From assembly GCA_015231775.1 (NCBI GenBank), contig JADGAY010000002.1, positions 1-53,965 of the forward strand: 53,965 nt of DNA, written 5' to 3'. The position numbers and the translations under genes are program-made. Source of the DNA: Magnetococcales bacterium (GTDB lineage: Bacteria > Pseudomonadota > Magnetococcia > Magnetococcales > Magnetaquicoccaceae). Under the pieces are notes generated by a model. That model was not told where the DNA came from. It was given only the letters and a program-made list of their open reading frames with translations, and searched no databases. Positions 47,699 through 53,965 of the stretch are shown here, piece by piece. The stretch's first letter is position 1. Each line of letters opens with the position of its first letter.

Positions 47699-48214
47699 TT
47701 ACAGAATTACCGTCGGGTCGAAAGGCCCGTCCGCGTTGACATAGACCACGTTCGGCACCACCGTGGCGTCATCCAGCACGGTCGTCCCGCCGACGAAATC
47801 GCCGGTTCCCGTGGGGTTGACGATGATGAAGCCAATCAGGGCTTTCTTCTCCGGGATGGGCGGGAACTTGACGGCGGCCAAGGTGGCGCCCGCCGTGCCC
47901 ATGGCGACGGTCACGGTTCCCGCGACGTCGACGAAGAAGCAAAAGACGTTGAAGGCCGCGTTAGACACCGTGCCAGCGAGCGCTGGCATATCGGTGGCTG
48001 CCGCTTTCTTCACGAGCTTGCCCTGGACGGAGGCGTAATAATCCGCCGCCCCGATCTTCACGAGCGTGCTGCCGCCCGCCTTAATGGCGAGGCCAGCCGT
48101 CCGCAAGGATCGCGTGGAATACCGGTCGGCGAGGGGAAACAAGGCCTTGCGCAAAATGCCGCGCAGGATGTCTCCCGGCACGTCGACCAGGAATCGAGTG
48201 AGTGTGTCGTTCAT
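47699..48214 (-). CDS. Head decoration-like protein B
   Basis: One hundred and seventy-one residues. The N-terminal 35 residues (RFLVDVPGDILRGILRKALF) are extra relative to protein A; the rest aligns in order (GGSTLVKIGAADYYASVQGK, PEKKALIGFIIVNPTGTGDF). GAAGGAGGAGG precedes the ATG. It lies directly after the major capsid gene. Likely a paralogous head surface protein. Confidence 0.5.
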   Translation of the reverse strand: MNDTLTRFLVDVPGDILRGILRKALFPLADRYSTRSLRTAGLAIKAGGSTLVKIGAADYYASVQGKLVKKAAATDMPALAGTVSNAAFNVFCFFVDVAGTVTVAMGTAGATLAAVKFPPIPEKKALIGFIIVNPTGTGDFVGGTTVLDDATVVPNVVYVNADGPFDPTVIL

Positions 48215-48255
48215 GAAATGCCTCCTCCTTCTTCAGCCGTCAGCCGGCCAGCGGC

Positions 48256-49326
48256 TTACGCCAGGTTTTTAGATCCGACGTAGGCAAGGGCCATCCAGCC
48301 ATGGTTTTCGACCATCACGGCCTTGCGCCAGATCGTTCCGGCATACCCGCGCTGTCCGTGCGGGTCCGACTTGTCCTTATGCCCAGGAGGCAAGAACGTC
48401 GGATTGAGGCTTTCGAGCCCGCGCACCGCGACCTGGCTCCAGGCCTCTTGCGCGCAGACGATGATGGGGTACACGTCGATGCTGGTTCCGGACGTCGTGT
48501 AGAGGTCCGTGCTCCCGATCGCGGCACCCGCGTCCTGCAACTCCGGCAAATCCGGGGAGGTGATGAAACGGAAGGTTTCGACCTTGCCGATTTCGTTCGG
48601 CATGGGCGTCCCGCTGGCGTACTTCTCGACCGGCACGAAGCCCGGGAGGTCCCGAATGTCGGGCTCCAGGTTCGTGTGGCAGTAGACGAAGTACCCGGCT
48701 GCGACGGCGCTGGTATCGAACAAGGCCGAGGCCTTGAGGATCTTCGTCACCATCTTGCCGTGGTTGGCCTTGAGGTTTTTCGTAATGCGCCGCACCATGC
48801 CCAGCGTCGGCCCGCCGTTGACCGTGGCGATGGACGTGCCCGATCCGGCGTAATAGACGTTGGTGCAAGAGCGGAGGGCGCCATAGACGATCATCTCGTT
48901 GACGAGGCTCACGCGCTCGCCAATCTGTTCCGTCATGGCCTTGGGGATGTTGTCCTCATACAGGTCATAGGTCTTGTTCGTGTACCCGTAGAGGCAGGAA
49001 TACTCCTGAATCACACAGGTCACGTCCTGCGGCACGATGCTCTCCGGCAGTGCCGTGACGCCTTCCTGCGTCTGGTGGGCAATCACCATCGCGTTGCCGC
49101 GGTCGCCCGTTCCGTCCTGAAAGAACCTGTTCTGCGTGTTGCGGTCGGTGGTCGCGGCGCCATACGGCAAAAACCGGCGCGCCGAATAGGTGTCGCTCTC
49201 GTTCTTCGGCATCATCACCTGGCGGCCCTGCTTCTGCAGGACTTCCTCGGCAACGGCGTGCTTGAGGATTTGTCCCTTAAACTTGTTGATCCGGCCCGGA
49301 GTGAGTGCGAATGTGTGCATTGCCAT
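48256..49326 (-). CDS. Major capsid protein, N4-gp56 family
   Basis: Three hundred and fifty-six residues. FALTPGRINKFKGQILKHAV, then PKNESDTYSARRFLPYGAAT, IQEYSCLYGYTNKTYDLYED and LVNEMIVYGALRSCTNVYY follow the pattern of N4 gp56-type major capsid proteins. These form the HK97-fold shell. The scaffold gene lies just upstream, as usual. Good confidence in family; assembly details not visible. Confidence 0.85.
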   Translation of the reverse strand: MAMHTFALTPGRINKFKGQILKHAVAEEVLQKQGRQVMMPKNESDTYSARRFLPYGAATTDRNTQNRFFQDGTGDRGNAMVIAHQTQEGVTALPESIVPQDVTCVIQEYSCLYGYTNKTYDLYEDNIPKAMTEQIGERVSLVNEMIVYGALRSCTNVYYAGSGTSIATVNGGPTLGMVRRITKNLKANHGKMVTKILKASALFDTSAVAAGYFVYCHTNLEPDIRDLPGFVPVEKYASGTPMPNEIGKVETFRFITSPDLPELQDAGAAIGSTDLYTTSGTSIDVYPIIVCAQEAWSQVAVRGLESLNPTFLPPGHKDKSDPHGQRGYAGTIWRKAVMVENHGWMALAYVGSKNLA

Positions 49327-49352
49327 GGTGTCGATCGCTCCCTAACCCGTGA

Positions 49353-50210
49353 CTAACTGTTGAACCCTTCGAGGAATTGGTCCGTCGCGGTCTTGGTCTG
49401 GGCGCCTCCGCCTCCAGCACTCGGCGCGACAACCGCCGCCTCCATCCTCTGGCGTCGCAGCGCGGCGGGGTCCGCGGCTGGGGCCTTTGGCTTGGGTTTC
49501 GCGGCCTGTGCCGCCGCAAATGATTTGAGTGATCGCTTAATGTCCGAGGGTTTCTCGGTCGAGTTCATGAGGGCTTGGTAGTCGGCAGGTTGCGCGCCCA
49601 GCCAGCCCTTGTAGTCGTCGCTATTGACAGTCTCCCGCCAGCCCTCAACGTCGGCGTCGAGCATGTCGAGGGCCAATTCCTCGCGGATGGAGGCGCGAAT
49701 GGCGGACGCATCAACAGCGGGGGCGCTCCCGGCTTTCGTCGAGGCCCGTTTGACCCCGGCAATCACCATCTCTGCTACTTCAGGGAAGTTGTCGGCCAAC
49801 TCCTTGAAGTCCTCCGCAGACACATCGACGGCCTGCCCGCGCGGCGTCTCCTGAATCTGCTTCAGCGTCCGCTGTAGCTCGCCCATCTTCCCGAAGGCCT
49901 TACCTTCCAGCTGCCCCAGTGCGGCCCTGATAGCCGCCGCATCGTCGAGCATCTGCTTGTGTTCGGCTTTCGTGAGTTGGACAAACTCAGGCTCAACGGC
50001 AACGGATTCCGCTACCGGCTCTGGCGTCGATTCCAACGGGTCGATGATTTCCGCAACCGGCAGGCTCTCGCCCGTGGGCTCCGTCGTCACCGCTCCGGAC
50101 TCGTCACCAAACCCGGCCGCAAGCTCCGCCTCAGCTTCCGCCGAGGTGGATTCCGCCACCTGTTCCGCCACTTCTTCGACTACTGGCCCGTCTACGACTT
50201 CCGTTCCCAT
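49353..50210 (-). CDS. Scaffold-like protein
   Basis: Two hundred and eighty-five residues. Very acidic Glu/Ala/Val-rich N-terminal third (VVEEVAEQVAESTSAEAEAE), helical centre (HKQMLDDAAAIRAALGQLEG), Lys/Ala/Pro-rich region and a C-terminus ending DQFLEGFNS. This make-up and the place upstream of the capsid gene are typical of internal scaffolding proteins that bind the capsid subunits during assembly. Confidence 0.7.
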   Translation of the reverse strand: MGTEVVDGPVVEEVAEQVAESTSAEAEAELAAGFGDESGAVTTEPTGESLPVAEIIDPLESTPEPVAESVAVEPEFVQLTKAEHKQMLDDAAAIRAALGQLEGKAFGKMGELQRTLKQIQETPRGQAVDVSAEDFKELADNFPEVAEMVIAGVKRASTKAGSAPAVDASAIRASIREELALDMLDADVEGWRETVNSDDYKGWLGAQPADYQALMNSTEKPSDIKRSLKSFAAAQAAKPKPKAPAADPAALRRQRMEAAVVAPSAGGGGAQTKTATDQFLEGFNS

Positions 50211-50250
50211 GCACGTTCTCCTTCTCGCTGGCGCTTGCGCGTAAGCGATT

Positions 50251-50514
50251 TCATCTCGCCGTGTCGGGTAATCCGAGGCGGCTCATGTCCAAACCTGGAA
50301 TGGTCCCTGCGCCGTCCTTCCCGAAGGACAACAGGAATTTCACCTCCGCAATCCGGCCCACCAGCTGGCAGCGGTCAGGCTCCAGCCTCATGCCGTCGTT
50401 GGATTCGCGTAACTCTTGAAGGCGACCGTTCAGGTACGCCTCAAGACGCCTCCACAGCGGCGTGGACTTCTCTTCGTTGGTGAGAGGAAAACGGGAGGGT
50501 GACGGCGCATTCAT
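50251..50514 (-). CDS. Small head-region protein
   Basis: Eighty-seven residues. A mostly helical protein with charged faces (PLWRRLEAYLNGRLQELRES, CQLVGRIAEVKFLLSFGKDG). Similar small proteins occur between portal and capsid genes of podoviruses. It is the first gene after a minus-strand terminator and the promoter-like region. Function unknown. Confidence 0.55.
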   Translation of the reverse strand: MNAPSPSRFPLTNEEKSTPLWRRLEAYLNGRLQELRESNDGMRLEPDRCQLVGRIAEVKFLLSFGKDGAGTIPGLDMSRLGLPDTAR

Positions 50515-50600
50515 GATTCATCTCTAATCTTGAATCAGAATCCGCACAATATGCTGATATATGGGTCTAATCTATTCTCAACAAATAAGTCTGAATAAGA
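50515..50600 (-). promoter_or_regulatory. Promoter-like region ahead of scaffold/capsid genes
   Basis: An AT-rich stretch. TATGGGTCTAAT at 50560-50571 matches the repeated late motif (TATGCGCCTAAT) at 10 of 12 positions. On the minus strand, TTGAGA followed by CATATAT about 15 bases later could act as a weak sigma70-type promoter. It lies between a terminator and the 50514 start, where a promoter is expected. Confidence 0.45.
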
Positions 50601-50603
50601 AAA

Positions 50604-50632
50604 CGCCCCCTGGACTTTTGATCCAGAGGGCG
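50604..50632 (-). terminator. Rho-independent terminator, minus strand
   Basis: Stem CGCCCCCTGGA / TCCAGAGGGCG with a seven-base loop; on the minus strand it is followed by TTTTCTTATT. It lies after the end of the 50661 gene and before the capsid transcription unit. This is the clearest terminator in the window. Confidence 0.75.
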
Positions 50633-50660
50633 ACGGGAAGGGCGCTATGGGCGGAGGGAA

Positions 50661-51125
50661 TTACGCGGCGACGGGCTGAAAGCCCAGCGGGGCAAGAAGG
50701 GCCTGCAGCTGTGCGGGCTCGATGAGGACGGTTGCGGTTCGGCTGCCGCTGGGCATGTCCGGCGTGATTTGCGTCACGATAATAAGAATGCTCTCGCCCG
50801 ACTTCTCCATGCTGGCGTGTCCGTCCGTTACTCGCATCGTGGTCCTTTCGGTTGAAATCTTATGCCCCTTCTTCATGTGCCACTTGCGCACGCCTGCCGC
50901 CACAGCGGCCCGGTGCGCCTCGGAAATCACCCGCTTTTTCTTGCCGCTCTCCGCCGCAGGTTGCGGCGACTCGATTGATCTGCGCGAGACTTCCACCATC
51001 TTGACCTCCTTAATGACAGGGAACCGACCACGCCAGGAACAATAGGGACAGTAGAACGTGAACGGCGGCGCGTTCATGTCACGGTCCGGAAACAGCGGCG
51101 TACCTTGACACTTGCCGCAAATCAT
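50661..51125 (-). CDS. Zinc-ribbon phage protein
   Basis: One hundred and fifty-four residues from ATG 51125, in an ATGA overlap with the previous gene. CGKCQ and CPYCSWRGRF (Cys pairs 24 residues apart) form a zinc ribbon. A basic helix (AHRAAVAAGVRKWHMKKGHK) and a C-terminal beta/alpha region (SILIIVTQITPDMPSGSRTA) follow. The order suggests nucleic acid contact. Function unknown. Confidence 0.55.
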   Translation of the reverse strand: MICGKCQGTPLFPDRDMNAPPFTFYCPYCSWRGRFPVIKEVKMVEVSRRSIESPQPAAESGKKKRVISEAHRAAVAAGVRKWHMKKGHKISTERTTMRVTDGHASMEKSGESILIIVTQITPDMPSGSRTATVLIEPAQLQALLAPLGFQPVAA

Positions 51126-51238
51126 TGGAGGTAGTCCGGTTTCCAGAGCACCATGGCCCATCGCCCCATGAGGATGGCGCCCACCTCACGCGAAAAATGC
51201 ACCCCGATGGCCCAGTGCTCAAGTCTCTCGATCGTCAC
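51122..51238 (-). CDS. Tiny phage protein
   Basis: Thirty-eight residues from GTG 51238; AAGGAGG sits seven bases before it, which decides this start over a longer frame. Trp-rich and mildly hydrophobic (EVGAILMGRWAMVLW). Ends in an ATGA overlap with the zinc-ribbon gene and overlaps the previous gene by 20 bases. Function unknown. Confidence 0.45.
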   Translation of the reverse strand: MTIERLEHWAIGVHFSREVGAILMGRWAMVLWKPDYLQ

Positions 51239-51455
51239 AGCTCGCCCTCCTTCTGTAGCCGTACTCCGTCGTCCATCCCGGCCAGGCGTCCAAGTCGTCG
51301 CCACGGCTCAGGACCGACGAAATTTCCCGCGTCACGTCGTCGCCCCGATCGATCATCCCGAACGAATAGCCGGCGTTCACCGTGTCGAGGCCTTGCCGAG
51401 GCACCGGGCCCGCAATCTCCCCAATCGGACTGCCCCAGCCGTCCCAGCCGTCCAT
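51219..51455 (-). CDS. Small hypothetical phage protein
   Basis: Seventy-eight residues. The ATG at 51455 shares a base with the TAA of the previous gene (TAATG), which supports translation. Acidic, Gly/Asp/Trp-rich (MDGWDGWGSPIGEIAG, GYSFGMIDRGDDVTRE); no domain recognised. Codon pattern is less clear than for its neighbours, so confidence is modest. Confidence 0.4.
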   Translation of the reverse strand: MDGWDGWGSPIGEIAGPVPRQGLDTVNAGYSFGMIDRGDDVTREISSVLSRGDDLDAWPGWTTEYGYRRRASCDDRET

Positions 51456-51634
51456 TAGGCTTTAGCTACCTTGAGGTATCGCGCCGTGAAGCGCTTGGAC
51501 ATCTTCGGGCCAGTCGTGAGCAGCATGTCGGCGGCGTGTCTCAGCCAGCTGGCAATGCGCCTGCGCTCCCGTGCGCCCATGGTCGCGGCGCCGTGAATGG
51601 TGACGGTGGCGATACTTTTCTCTTTGGGTTTCAT
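51455..51634 (-). CDS. Small basic phage protein
   Basis: Fifty-nine residues from ATG 51634, with AAGGGAGGAGCGC just upstream and an ATGA overlap with the gene before; its TAA overlaps the next ATG. Sequence order: strand (KSIATVTIHGAATM), then a basic helix pair (ARERRRIASWLRHAADMLL) and a basic end (KRFTARYLKVAKA). Fits a small nucleic acid binding protein. An ORF in another frame here is a shadow. Confidence 0.55.
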   Translation of the reverse strand: MKPKEKSIATVTIHGAATMGARERRRIASWLRHAADMLLTTGPKMSKRFTARYLKVAKA

Positions 51635-51933
51635 GCGCTCCTCCCTTGCTTATCAATCTGGATGCTCCACTCACGGTCTACCTTCTTCGAGATGCGGAGC
51701 AGTACGTCACCTTCACCGAGGGCCGACCTTCCCCCACCATTCACCCAAATACCGTAGGCCATGCTCTCGTCTGGCTTCTTCGGAAGAAGGTGCTTAATCA
51801 GATCGTTCTCCGCATTGTGCAACTCACACTCCGCCCGGTTCTTGGCTCGCTCAGCCGACTCTAGCGACTGAATCGCGCCCACATACCTACTCACCTTCTC
51901 TTCCGTCTCCCGGCTTGCCCCCTGCATGCTCAT
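51631..51933 (-). CDS. Hypothetical phage protein with coiled coil
   Basis: One hundred residues from ATG 51933; TAGGAGAACGAA precedes it. The first 50 residues are a coiled coil (SLESAERAKNRAECELHNAE), the second half a small beta unit (YGIWVNGGGRSALGEGDVLL, REWSIQID). No family recognised. Overlaps the small basic gene by four bases. Confidence 0.5.
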   Translation of the reverse strand: MSMQGASRETEEKVSRYVGAIQSLESAERAKNRAECELHNAENDLIKHLLPKKPDESMAYGIWVNGGGRSALGEGDVLLRISKKVDREWSIQIDKQGRSA

Positions 51934-51942
51934 TTCGTTCTC

Positions 51943-52140
51943 CTATGATGTGGTGACAGGGCCCACCGCGGCCTCAACGTCATGCAGCTTGATCAGTTCG
52001 TCAGGGATTTCGACCTCGAAGGAAACGCGGGTCGCGTCCTGCGATTTCATGGCCGGGCAGGTATAGGCCATGAGAAACGGCACGGTTGGCGGCGTGACGT
52101 AGAGCGGGCGAAAGAAATCGCAATAGAATCGAACCTTCAT
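51943..52140 (-). CDS. Small conserved-type phage protein
   Basis: Sixty-five residues. The pattern KVRFYCDFFRPLYVTPPTVP, FLMAYTCPAM, then TRVSFEVEIPDE looks like a compact beta protein found next to portal genes in several phages. Start overlaps the previous stop (ATGA). Role unknown. Confidence 0.5.
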   Translation of the reverse strand: MKVRFYCDFFRPLYVTPPTVPFLMAYTCPAMKSQDATRVSFEVEIPDELIKLHDVEAAVGPVTTS

Positions 52141-52385
52141 TTCTTCGGCCTCCTCGCGGGTGTTTTCCAGAGCGGTTTCTGTGGGTAGCGGCGCAGATGG
52201 AACTCCGCAATGTCCTCGACTTGCGTTTGCGCATTGTCGGCGAAGGCATCGACGGCATACTCGTGTGTGCCGATCCGCACGATGAGCGTATGCGGAGGGA
52301 ATGCAGCCTCACCCACACCCAGGCTTGACGGCGCGTGCCGGATGAACGCGGGAGAATCGACATGAAAGCGGCCCAGGTGCCTCAT
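52137..52385 (-). CDS. Small hypothetical phage protein
   Basis: Eighty-two residues, coupled to the portal gene by an ATGA overlap. Centre: HTLIVRIGTHEYAVDAFADN and a helix (VEDIAEFHLRRYP), basic Pro/Lys end. No domain recognised. Location suggests a head-related role. Confidence 0.45.
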   Translation of the reverse strand: MRHLGRFHVDSPAFIRHAPSSLGVGEAAFPPHTLIVRIGTHEYAVDAFADNAQTQVEDIAEFHLRRYPQKPLWKTPARRPKK

Positions 52386-53965
52386 GATTCGTAGCTCTGC
52401 CCAGGTTTCGCCTTGCCGGGCGGCTCAGTCGGTGGCTTCAAGGCTTCGCCTACCCGGTCCTCGTGGGCCAATTCCCGTTGAACCTGGAGCTTCATGGTGG
52501 TCGCAGCCAGTTCCGCCTTGGTCTGTTCCAGGGAAATGCCGCGCTTGTTGCTGTAATCGAGGAGGGCGAGGCGTTCTTTCATGCGCATCTCTTCCATGCG
52601 CGCCTGGTGCTCGTTGCTGGTGCGCTCGCGTTCGGCATCGACATAGACCGTATCGCGGTCGGTATCGAGTTTCGCCAGCTCGCGCTTCAGCCAGGCCTCT
52701 TGCTCTGCCTGCTTGGCCTGCATTTCGAGCTTCATCTTGTCGATTTCGGCCCGGATGAGGGCGGCCTCGACGGCTGGTGCCTTGGGCGGCGGCTGAGAAT
52801 CGATCTTTTCCTGTTCCTCTGGCGTGTTCTGGAACCGGCGCGCATCGAGCCGCTTGGACTGGAGGTATTCTTTCATCCACTTGCGCGGGTTGATCCCAAA
52901 GGCGGGGTCCTTGACCACGCTCGCCAGCTGGGCGATGGTTTCATCCTGAATCGCGCGCTCGACCAGGGCGGTTGAGCCGTGGCAGTTCAGTTTGAAATCG
53001 CCCTTCTCGTTGTTCGGGATATTAGGATCGAGCAGGTTCCACTCGTAGAGCTTCGTGATAAAGGGCTCTGTGATGCAGTCGTCGAAGTTATAGCCCAGCG
53101 AGCGAAGCAGCTGGTTCGCGTTGTTGTTCTGTAACTGGGTTGCGCCCAGGGTTTCCGGCGTCGTCTTGCCGGATTGCCCCTGCGTGATGAGCGGAATGTT
53201 GGTCGATTCCTCGTACAGCTTGAATCCGTACTCGATGAGGGCCATGAGGGCATCGGTGACGTTCGGGAACTCCACCGCGGAAAAGGCCTTGTTCACATCG
53301 TCGCAGTTCGCGCTATCGACCTTACACCACACCTTGTTTCGGGTGATGCGCCACACCCCATCGGCTGGCATGATGCACGTCTTATCGAGCACGATCTGCA
53401 TACCGGAGGAGATACCGGCGTTATCCAGCAGGGCCCGCGTGGCAGAGTTGATGATGCGCTCGGCGACTCGCCCTTGTTCGGGAATGCCGACGCCTACCCA
53501 TGAGCCTTCGCGCCGCCGCCAGGGCATCGTCTGGTAGGGGAACCGCCCGCTATCGAGCGGATTGACCACGGCGCGCACCACCATGTCATTGATGAGCGTC
53601 ACCTGTGCGAAAATATCCTCTTCGCCCTGCGCAAAGACCATCCCGGGGTTGATGGTCTGCATTTCCTCCTTCGTCAGCACTCCGTAGTAATGCCAGACGT
53701 CATAGGAGGAGTCTTTCAGCGTGGTCGGCGCATCGTCCTGTCGTTGGATATTGAGATTCCGCCGCGATGGGCCCAGGGCTATCACGCGGTCAATCTGTTC
53801 AGGGATATAGCCCGGGTCTTTCTTGAGCCGCCGCACCACGCGCTGCGTCATGCGGTCCAATTCGAATGTGTAATCACCTTCCTGGATGTCCTCGCCGCAG
53901 GAGGGATCGGGGTAGAAGCACCAGGGATCGATGCGCTTGGCCCAGGGGGAAATCTTGTCGATCGA
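52382..53965 (-). CDS. Portal protein, partial (N-terminus beyond right edge)
   Basis: The frame stays open to the window end, giving 527 residues without the true start; a TTG at 53860 is only internal. SPWAKRIDPWCFYPDPSCGE, DDAPTTLKDSSYDVWHYYGV, INDMVVRAVVNPLDSGRFPY and LLDNAGISSGMQIVLDKTCI are typical of podovirus portals that form the DNA channel. The C-terminal third is a coiled coil (EIDKMKLEMQAKQAEQEAWL). It is the most upstream late gene seen; the terminase probably lies beyond the edge. Confidence 0.8.
   Translation of the reverse strand, partial: SIDKISPWAKRIDPWCFYPDPSCGEDIQEGDYTFELDRMTQRVVRRLKKDPGYIPEQIDRVIALGPSRRNLNIQRQDDAPTTLKDSSYDVWHYYGVLTKEEMQTINPGMVFAQGEEDIFAQVTLINDMVVRAVVNPLDSGRFPYQTMPWRRREGSWVGVGIPEQGRVAERIINSATRALLDNAGISSGMQIVLDKTCIMPADGVWRITRNKVWCKVDSANCDDVNKAFSAVEFPNVTDALMALIEYGFKLYEESTNIPLITQGQSGKTTPETLGATQLQNNNANQLLRSLGYNFDDCITEPFITKLYEWNLLDPNIPNNEKGDFKLNCHGSTALVERAIQDETIAQLASVVKDPAFGINPRKWMKEYLQSKRLDARRFQNTPEEQEKIDSQPPPKAPAVEAALIRAEIDKMKLEMQAKQAEQEAWLKRELAKLDTDRDTVYVDAERERTSNEHQARMEEMRMKERLALLDYSNKRGISLEQTKAELAATTMKLQVQRELAHEDRVGEALKPPTEPPGKAKPGQSYES

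Noticed and set aside
51462-51674. Minus-strand ORF of 70 codons
   Set aside because: His/Arg-rich shadow; the 59-codon gene at 51455-51634 in another frame has the ribosome site and overlaps.
1-53965. CRISPR array, diversity-generating retroelement, insertion sequence
   Set aside because: No regularly spaced repeats, reverse transcriptase, template/variable repeat pair or transposase were seen on either strand.

Overview
The window looks like part of the genome of a short-tailed (podovirus-like) double-stranded DNA phage or prophage of a diderm (Gram-negative) bacterium. The DNA is GC-rich and densely coded. Start/stop overlaps (ATGA, GTGA, TAATG) are common and GGAGG-type ribosome binding sites are clear. 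A portal protein, scaffold, N4-gp56-family major capsid protein, adaptor-like protein, tail proteins, lysis genes and internal virion proteins are present. No tail sheath, tape measure, terminase, polymerase, integrase or host housekeeping gene was seen; some of these may lie outside the window. Sec signal peptides and lipoboxes in many phage genes, with spanin-like genes, point to a host with an outer membrane. The host genus cannot be told from the sequence alone.

Layout. (1) Bases 1-343: a ribbon-helix-helix (RHH) regulator gene runs off the left edge on the minus strand, divergent from a second small RHH-like gene; the control region lies between them. (2) Bases 344-12638, plus strand: an early/replication module. 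It holds an excisionase-like HTH protein, small zinc-ribbon proteins, a RecB/Cas4-like nuclease, a Gp3-like (recombination directionality factor family) protein, SSB, a 'replication terminator' family protein, a DUF1064-like nuclease, a J-domain protein, a MazG-like pyrophosphohydrolase, a Ref-like HNH nuclease, a replication-initiation-like protein and a tail of small, partly exported proteins. (3) Bases 12650-32068, minus strand: the end of the late operon. A 4815-codon polyvalent protein gene covers more than a quarter of the window, preceded by internal virion protein candidates, a GNAT-like protein and a lipoprotein. (4) Bases 31838-33341: lysis genes (SleB-like endolysin, holin-like and spanin-like membrane proteins). 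(5) Bases 33338-43785: twelve consecutive genes, ten of which start with an apparent signal peptide or lipoprotein signal, including a collar-domain tail fibre, a beta-helix protein and a TIG/FN3 protein. (6) Bases 43785-53965: tail, adaptor, decoration-like, capsid, scaffold, small genes and a portal protein cut by the right edge.

How it works together (inference): the plus-strand module would take over and replicate DNA by recombination-linked replication. The minus-strand late operon, read from the portal leftward, builds capsid, tail and an unusual set of exported proteins, then lyses the cell. It also makes a cargo of internal proteins, chiefly the giant methyltransferase/helicase/ADP-ribosyltransferase-like/protease polyprotein, probably ejected with the DNA to blunt host defences. 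The two modules converge with only 11 bases between stop codons. An exact 12-base motif in two late intergenic gaps, with a close variant in a third, is a candidate phage promoter or operator.

Most notable points: the island of exported proteins among virion genes, the giant polyvalent protein with two ART-like domains, a tRNA-like sequence buried in the DUF1064-like gene, and the repeated intergenic motif.
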